Made by a program: the position numbers and the translations under genes. Under the pieces are notes generated by a model. It was not told the origin of the DNA. It worked only from the letters and a program-made list of their open reading frames with translations, and ran no database searches. Below, in pieces: positions 1 through 8,574 of a DNA stretch of 64,000 nucleotides; the stretch's first letter is position 1, and each line of letters begins with the position of its first letter. The DNA comes from JAWXBR01 sp046595995 (GTDB taxonomy: Bacteria; Bacteroidota; Ignavibacteria; Kapaibacteriales; Kapaibacteriaceae), in the NCBI GenBank assembly GCA_046595995.1, contig JBKJNB010000148.1:1-64000 (forward strand), in the 5' to 3' direction.

Positions 1-2
1 CA

Positions 3-656
3 TTCGCGATCGGACGTACGCAGCAGATTCTGTACTACTATGCAATGCTATCGCGCGCCGGACGCGTACCGGACATCCCGATTTATGTCGATAGTCCAAT
101 GGCCATCAGAGCTACGCAGTTATATAAAGAATACACTCATCTTTACGATGAGGAGAGCTCTACGCTTGAACAAGGCGGTTTGTCTCCGTTACGGCTACAG
201 AACCTGACGTTACTTGAAACGCCAGAGGAGTCCAAAAGCCTCAAAGACATGCATGGTCCATACTTGGTAATTGCAGGCTCAGGCATGGTCACTGGTGGTC
301 GCATCATTCATCATCTGCGCAATACCATCGACGATCCTACAGTCGACATCCTAATCACGGGTTTTCAGGCTCATGGAACGCTGGGTCGCAAGCTCGTGGA
401 CGGTGCAAGCGAAGTATACATAAGAGGAGAACTCCGTCAGGTGAGAGCACGTGTACACACATTGGGTGGCATGAGCGCCCATGCAGGTCAGAGCGATCTA
501 GTGGGTTGGGTCGATGGCATGATGAGGCCCACGAAGCCGCAGGTAATTCTTACACACGGTGAAGACGCTCCACGCACAGTTCTTGCTGGTGTTCTAGCGT
601 CGCGCTTTGGCGTAACGCCTATTCTGCCGACGTACGGACAGCTCCTGAAGTTCTAG
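3..656 (+). CDS. MBL-fold beta-CASP hydrolase (RNA exonuclease-like), C-terminal part
   Basis: The frame is open from the first bases of the window, so the true start lies upstream; about 217 C-terminal residues are visible of a family that is usually about 450-460 residues long. Beta-CASP hallmarks are present: FAIGRTQ at the left edge, a DSPMA segment, SGMVTGGRIIHHL, GFQAHGTLGR, GGMSAHAGQSDL and a late THGE motif. The family consists of zinc-dependent metallo-beta-lactamase-fold proteins that process RNA, mostly in the cytoplasm. The metal-binding HxHxDH motif would lie upstream and cannot be checked. It ends 6 bases before the convergent ccoH gene. Family assignment is strong; the specific substrate is unknown. 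Confidence 0.88.
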   Translation, partial: FAIGRTQQILYYYAMLSRAGRVPDIPIYVDSPMAIRATQLYKEYTHLYDEESSTLEQGGLSPLRLQNLTLLETPEESKSLKDMHGPYLVIAGSGMVTGGRIIHHLRNTIDDPTVDILITGFQAHGTLGRKLVDGASEVYIRGELRQVRARVHTLGGMSAHAGQSDLVGWVDGMMRPTKPQVILTHGEDAPRTVLAGVLASRFGVTPILPTYGQLLKF

Positions 657-662
657 AGCCGA

Positions 663-1121
663 TTAGTCGGCGAGGTCGGCAGTGGGCGAGTCGATGTACA
701 CTGACTTACTATAGCGGTACGATGCACTGTCGTGCCATGCGATGCGCACGTCCCAGTGTCCATGTGGCCTCCCTCGCATTGCAATGCGCATTGTTCCCGA
801 CGTATCGATTGCAAGTGGAATGATGACGTCGTTCTGCGACCCTGCAGCACGATAGAGCTGTACAGTTCCACTTGTGTGTGCAAACTGCCGCGGCAGCCGA
901 ATGAAAACCGTGTCGTCTTTAGCATGTACTGCTACACCAGTACCGAGCGCCCGTGCGTTCTGCTCTTCGGTAGAGCGTTCATTGCGTCGAAGTGACTCCT
1001 CGTAGTAGTCTGGACGCACGAGGTCTACAGGCTGACTTGTTGCGAATACTACAAAGGCAATCGTAGTAGTGGCGAACAGAACATAGAAAATGACAATTCC
1101 AGTTCCCCATGATATCCTCAT
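663..1121 (-). CDS. ccoH: FixH/CcoH family cbb3 oxidase accessory protein
   Basis: 152 residues with one N-terminal membrane segment (about residues 7-28) followed by a periplasmic domain beginning QPVDLVRPDYYEESL, which resembles the FixH pattern in which a conserved DYY segment follows the membrane helix. FixH/CcoH proteins assist assembly of cbb3-type cytochrome c oxidase. It is the last gene of the cco operon and its ATG overlaps the ccoG stop by 4 bases (ATGA at 1118-1121), implying translational coupling. The short C-terminal beta-rich part carries no catalytic motif, as expected. Position in the operon and the DYY segment together make the call good. Confidence 0.85.
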   Translation of the reverse strand: MRISWGTGIVIFYVLFATTTIAFVVFATSQPVDLVRPDYYEESLRRNERSTEEQNARALGTGVAVHAKDDTVFIRLPRQFAHTSGTVQLYRAAGSQNDVIIPLAIDTSGTMRIAMRGRPHGHWDVRIAWHDSASYRYSKSVYIDSPTADLAD

Positions 1122-2518
1122 CGCGCACTTCCTTCTGATGGCATTAAGAATGGTAACGCGTCTATGGGTTGTACGGCCCCGTCGAGAAGCATTTCTATGG
1201 TGACGCTCTTCGTTGCTGCGCCTTCGGGCATGGTTACAATGAGTCTGCCGTTACTCTGTTGATACGCACCTAAGTGGGTGTCGATACCGATGAAAGCAAC
1301 CGTCGCATTTTCGGGCGTCACTGCACGCACCTGTAGTGTGCCGTCGTCTGATGTTCGGTTCGTGATTTCGAATCGGTAAATGTTAGCAATGCCGCTGCTG
1401 TTTCTTATCCACGTTGTTCCTTCCTGACGCAGCACAACGATGTCTACGGGCGAGCGAAGCATGAACACTGTTACAACGACGCTGCAGAGCACGAACCATA
1501 CAATTGAATAAGCGATGATGCGACCCGTGAGCCACGAGTGACGTCCGGGCCGGATGGCTTCGGCGCTCATGTAACGAATCAATCCTTCTGGCTGCTTCGT
1601 CTTTACCATTACATCGTTACACGCATCAATGCATGCCGTGCATTGCACACATTCGAGTTGTATGCCGTTGCGGATGTCGATACCGGTTGGACACACCGTT
1701 ACGCATTGATGGCAGTCTACGCACGAGCCAAGATCCTCTCGTGCTTTGCCCTTGCCACGAGGCTCGCCGCGTACGTCGTCGTAGGTTACTGTTAGCGTTT
1801 TCTCGTCGACCAGTGACGACATGAAGCGTCCGTACGGACATACCACAACACACGCTTGTTCGCGAAAACGTGCAAACACAGCGTAGAAAACGCCGCTAAA
1901 GAGAACAAGAGGAACGATGATGCTAAGGTGCGTCGTCGGACCGTCTGCGACATACTTCAAGAGCGTGTCGCTTGAGATGAGATACGCTAAAAAGACGTTT
2001 GCAATAAGAAATGCGATGACGATGAACAGGCTATGCTTGGCAAGTGACCGCATCACTCGGTCTCGAGTCCAACCGTGCTTCTTCAGGTTTAGCTGTGCTG
2101 CAGGCGGACCTTCAATCCACCATTCAAGACGACGGAAGATCATCTCCAGGAAAATCGTTTGCGGACACATCCATCCACACCAGACACGTCCGATGGTAGC
2201 CGTGACGAGCACAATCGTAACAAGACACAGCAGGAATACGAGCACAAGCAGCCACAGGTCCTGAGGCCAGAACGGCATGCCGAAGAGCACGAAGCGCCTG
2301 TCCAACAGGTTCAACAACATGAACTGGTGACCGTTCACATAAACGAAAGGAGAGGCGACGAAAAAAACCATCAGCACGATGGCTACAATGGTCCGCCAAC
2401 GGTACAGGCGTCCCGACGGCTGCCTTGCATAGATCCACTTTCTTTTTCCGTCAGTCGCAACACTTGCAAGCTCGGCGCGAAATCGTTCGTGATCCTCAAC
2501 ATCGTAAATGATGGACAT
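1118..2518 (-). CDS. ccoG: Cytochrome c oxidase accessory protein CcoG (polyferredoxin-type)
   Basis: About 466 residues. The start chosen is MSIIYDVEDHERF at 2518 rather than an upstream ATG, because it gives a 1-base TAATG overlap with ccoP. Four to five membrane segments fill the N-terminal half, with cysteine clusters CGWMCPQ and CVVVCPYGRF near the membrane and two [4Fe-4S] ferredoxin motifs CVDCHQCVTVCP and CVQCTACIDAC around residues 265-310. The C-terminus after the last helix looks like a periplasmic Ig-like domain, as in the FixG/RdxA/CcoG family. The family is known to act in copper delivery or reduction for cbb3 oxidase assembly. Neighbours on both sides are cco genes. Confidence 0.95.
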   Translation of the reverse strand: MSIIYDVEDHERFRAELASVATDGKRKWIYARQPSGRLYRWRTIVAIVLMVFFVASPFVYVNGHQFMLLNLLDRRFVLFGMPFWPQDLWLLVLVFLLCLVTIVLVTATIGRVWCGWMCPQTIFLEMIFRRLEWWIEGPPAAQLNLKKHGWTRDRVMRSLAKHSLFIVIAFLIANVFLAYLISSDTLLKYVADGPTTHLSIIVPLVLFSGVFYAVFARFREQACVVVCPYGRFMSSLVDEKTLTVTYDDVRGEPRGKGKAREDLGSCVDCHQCVTVCPTGIDIRNGIQLECVQCTACIDACNDVMVKTKQPEGLIRYMSAEAIRPGRHSWLTGRIIAYSIVWFVLCSVVVTVFMLRSPVDIVVLRQEGTTWIRNSSGIANIYRFEITNRTSDDGTLQVRAVTPENATVAFIGIDTHLGAYQQSNGRLIVTMPEGAATKSVTIEMLLDGAVQPIDALPFLMPSEGSAR

Positions 2519-3129
2519 TACAACGCGTGCTCGTTGTCGATCTCGTCGTCGCATTCGCGATCGCGCTCAGGATCCATAGGCTTTGGATCGATAGGATGTG
2601 TGCCGTGCATGGAGATGATATACGACGCAACTTTTAACAGATCGTCGTCAGAAAGTTTACTCGTTGAACCGTACGGAAGCATACCTTTTTCAGGATAACC
2701 TTTTACAATACTTGCTATAATGTCTCTAACAGTACATCCATGCAACGAGTAATCATCGGTGAGATTGGGTCCCACCTGTCCGCCAAGATCGGCACGATGA
2801 CACGTTGAACAGAGGTTGTCTGTACCCTCGAAGATTTCCTTACCGCGTTGCAGCGATGGCGCATCTGTAAGTAGTACGACATGCGAGTTGTCCTTACGGG
2901 GCGTACGATTCTGTATGGTTTTCCAATACGCAACCTCTTCATTATACTCTGCATACTGATCTTTCAACCCGATAACTGGCTCGGGAAGAACGTACCAGTT
3001 TACCATGTAGAGTACGGCAAACACAATGGTGCCGTAGAAACCATACAGCCACCACCGAGGCAGCGCATTGTCATACTCGCGTATGCCATCGGCCTCATGA
3101 TCGAGCAGTTCGTTCTTATCGTGCGACAT
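2518..3129 (-). CDS. ccoP: cbb3 oxidase subunit III (CcoP-like), single haem c
   Basis: Start set at MSHDKNELLDHEADG (203 residues); the upstream in-frame ATG would overlap ccoQ extensively. The N-terminus has the CcoP signature IREYDNALPRWWLYGFYGTI followed by one membrane helix, then a linker and one cytochrome c domain with CSTCH near residue 109 and a distal Met (KGMLPYG). Classical CcoP has two CxxCH motifs; only one is seen here, so this is a mono-haem version feeding electrons to the oxidase core. The stop overlaps the ccoG ATG by 1 base, and the upstream ccoQ stop is 7 bases away. The shortened haem complement is the main oddity. Confidence 0.9.
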   Translation of the reverse strand: MSHDKNELLDHEADGIREYDNALPRWWLYGFYGTIVFAVLYMVNWYVLPEPVIGLKDQYAEYNEEVAYWKTIQNRTPRKDNSHVVLLTDAPSLQRGKEIFEGTDNLCSTCHRADLGGQVGPNLTDDYSLHGCTVRDIIASIVKGYPEKGMLPYGSTSKLSDDDLLKVASYIISMHGTHPIDPKPMDPERDRECDDEIDNEHAL

Positions 3130-3136
3130 GGTGCTT

Positions 3137-3334
3137 CTATTCCTTTGGTGGTTTTGATTGACTCGGAAGGGGCTGACCATCGTCAAGGGGCAGCCTGGAT
3201 AGAACACCGAGCCGTGCCTTGTCGGCCCGCACAAACCATACGAGCAAAGCCGCGAAGAACATGACGAAGAGGAGGAGCGCCACGATCGGATAGAGTTCTA
3301 TTCCTGGGATGCTCTCGAGCACATTTCTAATCAT
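3137..3334 (-). CDS. ccoQ: Small CcoQ-like cbb3 oxidase subunit
   Basis: 65 residues with one membrane helix (about residues 15-36: LYPIVALLLFVMFFAALLVW) followed by a charged VRADKARL segment and a polar proline-rich tail. Size, topology and position between the catalytic subunits and ccoP match CcoQ/FixQ, which stabilises the cbb3 complex. Its ATG overlaps the ccoNO stop as ATGA (3331-3334). Sequence identity in this family is low, so the call rests on context plus topology. The tail-coding region contains two copies of the AAGGGGC motif (3167 and 3185). Confidence 0.8.
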   Translation of the reverse strand: MIRNVLESIPGIELYPIVALLLFVMFFAALLVWFVRADKARLGVLSRLPLDDGQPLPSQSKPPKE

Positions 3335-5556
3335 TGCGAAGCCTTTGAAGGAATTTCTTGTGGTGTCGTTGCAGGAATTTCTTGTGGTGTCGTTGCAGGA
3401 ATTACTTGTGATGCCTTGATATCAGTACCAAGTCTTTGCAGGTATGCAATGACTGCAATGATTTCTTTGTCAGCACGAGCGTCTTTGAGTCCGGATGCAC
3501 GCAGTCCGACGGCAATCTCTTCAGCCTGACGTTTCAGGTCGCCCACCGCAGCAGTTTCGAAGCCATCGGCGTATGGTACACCAAGTTTCCGCAGGGTAAT
3601 AATCTTACCCTCTGTGTGCGTGATGTCTAGCTGCCTTTCATACAACCACGGATACGCAGGCATGATAGAGCGAGGCGATGTCGACGTGGGGTCTTTCATG
3701 TGGTTGTAGTGCCAAGAGTCTAGGTACTTCTTACCGATTCGATGCAGGTCTGGCCCCGTTCGCTTCGAGCCCCATAAGAATGGGCGATCGTAAACAAATT
3801 CACCAGCGTGCGAATACTGACCGTAGCGCTCAGTTTCCGATCGGAACGGACGTATCATTTGTGAATGGCATCCAACACATCCCTCACGGATGTACAGATC
3901 GCGTCCTTCAAGTTCGAGTGGTGTATACGGATGCACCGTTGCTATCGTAGGAACGTTACTCTGTATGAGTGCTGTTGGCACGAACTCTACAATGCCACCA
4001 ATTAGTACGACGACGATTGTGAGCACTGCGAACCGTACGGGCTTGCGCTCCAGTACACGATGCCAGTAAGTATCCTTTACCAGCGTTACCTCGCGCTCTG
4101 GCACAGATACTTCCTCATTCGCAAGAAACTCTCCTTGTTTAGCCGTGCGGTACAGATTCACTATACCAATTACAGCACCGGTGATGAACAGTGCGCCACC
4201 GATCGTTCTTAGAATGAATAACGGCTTCAACCGCAACACCGTCTCGAGGAAGTTCGGATTGGCAAGTGTGCCATCGACATTAAACTCTTTCCACATTAGC
4301 GACTGCGTAATGCCACCGAAGTACATCGGTATAGCATAGAAGAGAACACCAAGAGTCATGGCCCAGAAGTGCCAGTTAGCCATGCGCACAGAGAACAACT
4401 TCGTGCGCCACATTCGAGGCACGATGTAGTACAGCATTGCAAAGGTCAGTCCGCCATTCCATGCAAGTGCAGCAAGGTGAACATGTCCGACGATATAGTC
4501 TGTGTAATGCGCAATGGCATTGACGCCTTTGATGGCCAGCATCGGACCTTCGAATGTTGCCATGCCGTAAGCAGTGACGCCGACAACCATGAACTTTAGC
4601 ACCGGATCTGTTCGAACTTTGTCCCACGCGCCGCGCAGTGTGAGCAAACCATTCAACATCCCACCCCACGAAGGCGCAATGAGCATGATGCTGAATACAA
4701 CTCCGAGCGATTGCGCCCAATCGGGTAGCGCTGTGTACAGGAGGTGGTGCGGACCCGCCCAGATGTATATGAAGATCAGGGCCCAGAAGTGTACGATAGA
4801 CAGTCTGTAGGAAAAGATCGGACGATTGGCGGCCTTCGGAATGAAGTAGTACATGATGCCCAGAAAGGGCGTCGTAAGGAAGAACGCAACCGCATTGTGT
4901 CCGTACCACCACTGCACCAGAGCGTCTTGCACACCAGCATATGCCGAGTAGCTCTTAAGCAGCGACACCGGAAGTGCAAGTGAATTGACAATGTGAAGAA
5001 CAGCGACCGTAAGAAAGGTTGCTATGTAGAACCATACAGCAACGTACATATGCCGTTCGCGTCGCCGAGCTATGGTGCCCATCATGTTCCAGCCAAAGAT
5101 TACCCAGACTATGGCAATAAGGATGTCGATAGGCCATTCAAGCTCTGCATACTCTTTGCTGGACGTAAAGCCAAGTGGAAGCGTTACCGCAGCGAGCACG
5201 ATAATGAACTGCCATCCCCAGAAATGCAGTTTGCTCAATACGTCGCTAAACATGCGTGCACGGCAAAGTCGTTGCAACGAGTAGTAGACGCCAAGAAAAA
5301 TGGCGTTACCTGCGAAGGCAAAGATTACGGCATTTGTGTGCAGCGGCCGTAAGCGTCCGTACGACAGCTCGGGAATAAAGCCCAGAAAATCTGGCAACCA
5401 AAGCTTAAGTGCGAGGATTAGGCCGACGAGAAAGCCAATGATACCCCATGCCAATGTCGCCACGGCAAAGTATTTGACAATCTTATTATCATAGATGACA
5501 GATTCTGCGCCATCCCCCACTACAGGGTCTGGTTCATGCAAGTGTGTCACTTTCAT
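3331..5556 (-). CDS. ccoNO: Fused cbb3 cytochrome c oxidase subunits I and II (CcoN-CcoO)
   Basis: 741 residues joining two normally separate subunits. Residues about 1-470 are the haem-copper CcoN core with many helices and conserved histidine segments (LHTNAVIFAF, WWYGHNAVAFF, AGPHHLL, GHVHLAALAW). From about residue 500 there is a CcoO-like membrane anchor and cytochrome c domain with EGCVGCHSQMIRPFRSE and a distal Met in SIMPAYPWL. The enzyme reduces oxygen to water in the inner membrane and pumps protons. CcoNO fusions are known from Bacteroidota relatives. The C-terminus ends in a tandem ATTPQEIP repeat encoded by a 24-bp duplication (3351-3398). It overlaps ccoS and ccoQ by 4 bases each. 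Confidence 0.96.
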   Translation of the reverse strand: MKVTHLHEPDPVVGDGAESVIYDNKIVKYFAVATLAWGIIGFLVGLILALKLWLPDFLGFIPELSYGRLRPLHTNAVIFAFAGNAIFLGVYYSLQRLCRARMFSDVLSKLHFWGWQFIIVLAAVTLPLGFTSSKEYAELEWPIDILIAIVWVIFGWNMMGTIARRRERHMYVAVWFYIATFLTVAVLHIVNSLALPVSLLKSYSAYAGVQDALVQWWYGHNAVAFFLTTPFLGIMYYFIPKAANRPIFSYRLSIVHFWALIFIYIWAGPHHLLYTALPDWAQSLGVVFSIMLIAPSWGGMLNGLLTLRGAWDKVRTDPVLKFMVVGVTAYGMATFEGPMLAIKGVNAIAHYTDYIVGHVHLAALAWNGGLTFAMLYYIVPRMWRTKLFSVRMANWHFWAMTLGVLFYAIPMYFGGITQSLMWKEFNVDGTLANPNFLETVLRLKPLFILRTIGGALFITGAVIGIVNLYRTAKQGEFLANEEVSVPEREVTLVKDTYWHRVLERKPVRFAVLTIVVVLIGGIVEFVPTALIQSNVPTIATVHPYTPLELEGRDLYIREGCVGCHSQMIRPFRSETERYGQYSHAGEFVYDRPFLWGSKRTGPDLHRIGKKYLDSWHYNHMKDPTSTSPRSIMPAYPWLYERQLDITHTEGKIITLRKLGVPYADGFETAAVGDLKRQAEEIAVGLRASGLKDARADKEIIAVIAYLQRLGTDIKASQVIPATTPQEIPATTPQEIPSKASQ
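3351..3398. repeat. Two perfect 24-bp tandem units at the ccoNO 3' end
   Basis: Units at 3351-3374 and 3375-3398 are identical, and a degraded third copy follows (GAATTACTTGTGATGCC). Read on the minus strand they encode ATTPQEIP twice near the disordered C-terminus of CcoNO, about 20-70 bases before the stop. The length is a multiple of three, so the frame is kept. Confidence 0.95.
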
Positions 5557-5750
5557 TGTGCTGGCCTATCATCGTGTTGTGAGTGCTGTGACATTAAAGG
5601 TGTGCTTTGGGGTACGTCATCTAAAAGCATTCGGAGTGGTGGTGCAGCTACATCGTCATACTGCCCCGTACGAGCGGCCCAAAGAAAGGCGAAGAGGAAG
5701 CTCGTGCTTACCGCCAGACTGGCCAAGGCCAGTAGAATAATTACTTCCAT
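5553..5750 (-). CDS. ccoS: cbb3 oxidase maturation protein CcoS
   Basis: 65 residues starting MEVIILLALASLAV, with a single N-terminal membrane helix and the family-typical FLWAARTGQYDD segment just after it. CcoS proteins are needed for cofactor insertion into cbb3 oxidase. The longer in-frame extension upstream was rejected because it runs through ccoI in another frame; the chosen ATG at 5750 gives a 10-base overlap with the ccoI end. The stop overlaps the ccoNO start as ATGA. The polar tail after residue 45 (QSTPLMSQHSQHDD) is longer than in short CcoS proteins. Confidence 0.9.
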   Translation of the reverse strand: MEVIILLALASLAVSTSFLFAFLWAARTGQYDDVAAPPLRMLLDDVPQSTPLMSQHSQHDDRPAQ

Positions 5751-7939
5751 TGTTCTCTCCGCATTGCCACGTGCGCGCCACCGACCGCAAGGCCGATAAC
5801 TGTGAGTGAACTGATCGGCATAAGAATGGCAACAGCAACCGGAGATAGAGCACCCGTGACAGCAAGCGTGAGTCCGATTGCATTGTAGACCATCGATACG
5901 GCAAACGTACCGATGATGAGACGCCGCAGCGATCCTGCATACCGTAACAGTGATGGAATCGAGGTCATCATCGTGCCGGGCACAATAACATCGCACGCCG
6001 GCACAATGGTAGCGGTGTTATTCGCAACCGCGATTGCAACATTTGCCGTATTCATTGCAGCAGCATCGTTAAGGCCATCTCCCACCATAAGAACGCGTTT
6101 GCCCTTGGCTTGTACGGCAGTTATGGCGTCGACTTTGTCATCGGGGAGCATACCAAAGTGCATGTCTTCGTTTCTGAAGCTCTGTTCTAATACGGTTTTG
6201 TCGCGTTCGCCGTCGCCAGTTATCATCGACGTGCTGTATGTGCTCGATATGTCGGCAATCATTGTGGTCACACCGTCTCGAAGGATGCTGTCCATTACAA
6301 TGTGACCCATAACGCGTCCATCAATGCAAACGAGCGTATCGTTCGTATCAATTCTATCTACGCCAGAACTCGTCGTATACATCTTAACCCAACACCGCGA
6401 ACCGACGGCAACGGTATGCTCACCAGCTTTACCATAAACGCCGCCACCAACGGTTTCCCGTACGTTCCAGGCTTGCACAGACGATTTGCCAAACGTTGCA
6501 GACAATGCTCTGCTTACGGGGTGCGTGCTTTCGGCAACAACGGCCGCAAGCGCATCACACTGAGCAGGCGACAGGTTATCACCACGGTATGCAACGGAAT
6601 ATTCTGGAGAGGTAAGAGTACCCGTCTTATCGAACACGACGTGGCTTACGGTGTCGAGTTCTAGAAGTGTACCAGTGCTGCGCACCATAATGCCCCTTCT
6701 GCCCAGCAGCCCCATTGCTGTTCCAAGTGCAATTGGTGCAGCGAGTGTCATGGCGCACGGACATGCAATGATGAGGACAGCCGTGAGTACCGTGGTTGCC
6801 ATTGCTACGTCGGGTAACCATACTGCAAAGGCCGTCACTGCAATGAGAACGCTAACAAGTGTGAACACTGCTCCGAAGCGTGCAGAGACATCAAGCAGGC
6901 GTGTTCGAGGCCTACGCGCAGAGGTTCGCTCCCACAGCGATGCAAGATGTCCGTGCGATACGTCGCTCACGACCATGCACCGAATCGATGTGCCAACGAC
7001 TTTTCCGCCAGCCATGAGCTGATTACCAGCAGTACACTCGTGCGGTGCGCGCTCGCCAGTTACGAAGGAGTAGTCGAGATAGCCCGTTGGACTCTGCAGC
7101 GTTGCGTTACACGGAAGGACTTCGCCGTTCCTAAGCACGATTATGTCGCCTATCGCTATGCGTTCTATAGGCATCGTTACATCTACACCATTGCGTACAA
7201 CGCGAACGCCGAGCGGAAAGAACGAACGCACCGTACGGTCGAAGGAGATTGCTGCAAATGCCTTCTCCTGCACAAGACGTCCAATCAACAGGAAGAAAAC
7301 CAGCGCTGTGGCTGAATCAAGGTAGCCGTATCCGGCACCGGTAGTGATGTCAACAATGCTGCGCACAAATATCACTGCTATACCAAGGGCAACGGGTACA
7401 TCGAGGTTCACCGTGCGATTTCTAAGACTCCCCCATGCAGATTTCCACCAGGGTGATGCCGAATACAGCATGACTGGCAGCGCGAGCATGATGCTGAGGA
7501 TGCTGAAAACGCCGTCGATGGACGAGGGCAGTCCGCCTGGACCTGCTAGATAACCGGCAATGCTGAAAAGCATCACATTCGAAGCCGCAAAGCCTGCAAC
7601 GCCTAGTCTCAACAGAATCTCTCGACTTCTATGTCGCGTGGATGCCGGCGTGGGCTCAGAAAGGAGCGGTGGGAAATTGAGGGACGCGAGGAGCTCGGCT
7701 ACAGATCGAACGGTGGCTTGCCTCGGATTGAAACCGACGCGGACAGTTTTTCGCGTTAGATCGACGACAGACCCATTTATTCTTGCGTCAAAGCGGTTGA
7801 GCCGCTCGAGAAGCCCTACACATGATGCACAATGAATGGCCGGCACAGTAAATGTGCAGAAAGCATGCGTGGCATCGTGGATTTCTGAAAATCGCGCAGA
7901 TGTTGTCGGGTCGTCGAGGACTTCGTACAGCGCTTCCAT
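5741..7939 (-). CDS. ccoI: Copper-translocating P1B-type ATPase CcoI/FixI
   Basis: 732 residues, a heavy-metal P-type ATPase: N-terminal HMA-like domain with CASC (residues about 38-41), membrane helices, actuator motif TGER in place of the usual TGES, metal-binding CPC in IACPCAMTLAAP, phosphorylation site DKTGTLTSPE, and hinge GDGLNDAAAM. As first gene of a cbb3 operon it is best assigned to CcoI, which supplies copper for the oxidase, rather than to CopA; a separate CopA is encoded at 15011. A promoter box and an operator-like palindrome precede it, so it is probably the transcription entry for the whole cco cluster. Confidence 0.93.
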   Translation of the reverse strand: MEALYEVLDDPTTSARFSEIHDATHAFCTFTVPAIHCASCVGLLERLNRFDARINGSVVDLTRKTVRVGFNPRQATVRSVAELLASLNFPPLLSEPTPASTRHRSREILLRLGVAGFAASNVMLFSIAGYLAGPGGLPSSIDGVFSILSIMLALPVMLYSASPWWKSAWGSLRNRTVNLDVPVALGIAVIFVRSIVDITTGAGYGYLDSATALVFFLLIGRLVQEKAFAAISFDRTVRSFFPLGVRVVRNGVDVTMPIERIAIGDIIVLRNGEVLPCNATLQSPTGYLDYSFVTGERAPHECTAGNQLMAGGKVVGTSIRCMVVSDVSHGHLASLWERTSARRPRTRLLDVSARFGAVFTLVSVLIAVTAFAVWLPDVAMATTVLTAVLIIACPCAMTLAAPIALGTAMGLLGRRGIMVRSTGTLLELDTVSHVVFDKTGTLTSPEYSVAYRGDNLSPAQCDALAAVVAESTHPVSRALSATFGKSSVQAWNVRETVGGGVYGKAGEHTVAVGSRCWVKMYTTSSGVDRIDTNDTLVCIDGRVMGHIVMDSILRDGVTTMIADISSTYSTSMITGDGERDKTVLEQSFRNEDMHFGMLPDDKVDAITAVQAKGKRVLMVGDGLNDAAAMNTANVAIAVANNTATIVPACDVIVPGTMMTSIPSLLRYAGSLRRLIIGTFAVSMVYNAIGLTLAVTGALSPVAVAILMPISSLTVIGLAVGGAHVAMRREQWK

Positions 7940-7955
7940 TAGGCTTTAGGTTTAT

Positions 7956-7975
7956 TTCGGACTCCATTGTCCGAA
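7956..7975. promoter_or_regulatory. Operator-like inverted repeat ahead of the cco operon
   Basis: A perfect 7-bp inverted repeat TTCGGAC-N6-GTCCGAA lies 17-36 bases upstream of the ccoI start and directly downstream of a TAnnTTTG box on the minus strand, that is at the expected transcription start. It is not an FNR-type box (TTGAT-N4-ATCAA). The regulator is unknown; the spacing suggests a dimeric repressor. Confidence 0.6.
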
Positions 7976-7977
7976 TA

Positions 7978-7985
7978 CAAATCTA
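7978..7985 (-). promoter_or_regulatory. Putative Bacteroidota-type -7 box for the cco operon
   Basis: TAGATTTG on the minus strand matches TAnnTTTG exactly. It sits 39 bases before the ccoI ATG and abuts the TTCGGAC palindrome. No clear -33 TTTG is seen at the usual distance, but a small inverted repeat GGTAT-CT-ATACC lies just upstream (7987-7998). Confidence 0.5.
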
Positions 7986-8059
7986 CGGTATCTATACCTA
8001 CGGAACCTGACTTTATTTTTAGGGCTTGCAGTAAGGGGCAGGCCAAGGGGCTCTATGCC

Positions 8060-8518
8060 TCACCCCGACACCGCAGCAAAAAATTCTTCCAGTTCAGGAA
8101 TGTCGCGAAGCTGCAAAAAGGTGCCCACACACACTGGCTTCTCGATGTACTTCATGACCTGTGAGTACTGACTTGATCGCTGTATGTCTGCTACGTCTAC
8201 AGATGATGTAAGAATAACAACGTTCACGGACCTCAGTTGGTCGTTATCGTTAATACGGTCTAGGAACTCCCAACCATTCATAACAGGCATGTTTATGTCT
8301 AGAAATACCAGACAGCGTTTGGCATTGTTATGGTGGAGGAGATGCTCAAGTGCCTCTTCACCGTTGAGGAATTTTTGAATGTCTGCTGACATGCCAGACT
8401 TGAGAAGGAACCGCTCACTTATCAGCAACGCAATCTTGTCGTCGTCGACGAGCAGAATCTCAGTATCGGGCTCGGCACTGGCTCTGGCACTTGCACTGGC
8501 GTCATGATGGTCAATCAT
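8060..8518 (-). CDS. Single-domain response regulator (CheY-like receiver)
   Basis: 152 residues: a 20-residue polar leader, then one receiver domain with the acidic pair in LLVDDD, phospho-acceptor Asp in LVFLDINMPVMNGW, the switch Thr/Ser in ILTSS and the conserved Lys in YIEKPV. No output domain is present, so it is likely to act by protein contact or in a phosphorelay. It lies 56 bases downstream of the receiver-PAS-HisKA gene and belongs to the same minus-strand signalling cluster. Its 3' flank (7986-8059) carries two copies of AAGGGGC but no convincing hairpin terminator. Confidence 0.9.
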   Translation of the reverse strand: MIDHHDASASARASAEPDTEILLVDDDKIALLISERFLLKSGMSADIQKFLNGEEALEHLLHHNNAKRCLVFLDINMPVMNGWEFLDRINDNDQLRSVNVVILTSSVDVADIQRSSQYSQVMKYIEKPVCVGTFLQLRDIPELEEFFAAVSG

Positions 8519-8574
8519 GCGGTCCTCCGCAATTAGAAACTCATTCCCGAAGTGTCAAGGTAACATGGAATTCG

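Noticed and set aside
3167..3191. AAGGGGC copies as ribosome-binding sites
   Set aside because: Most copies are inside genes and in both orientations, with no start codon at the right distance.
5751..5996. N-terminal extension of ccoS by 82 codons
   Set aside because: It runs through ccoI in another frame and shows no membrane or CcoS features; the short start fits the family size.
8000..8059. Rho-independent terminator after the receiver gene
   Set aside because: G- and C-runs are present but do not pair into a good stem followed by T-run in the direction of transcription.
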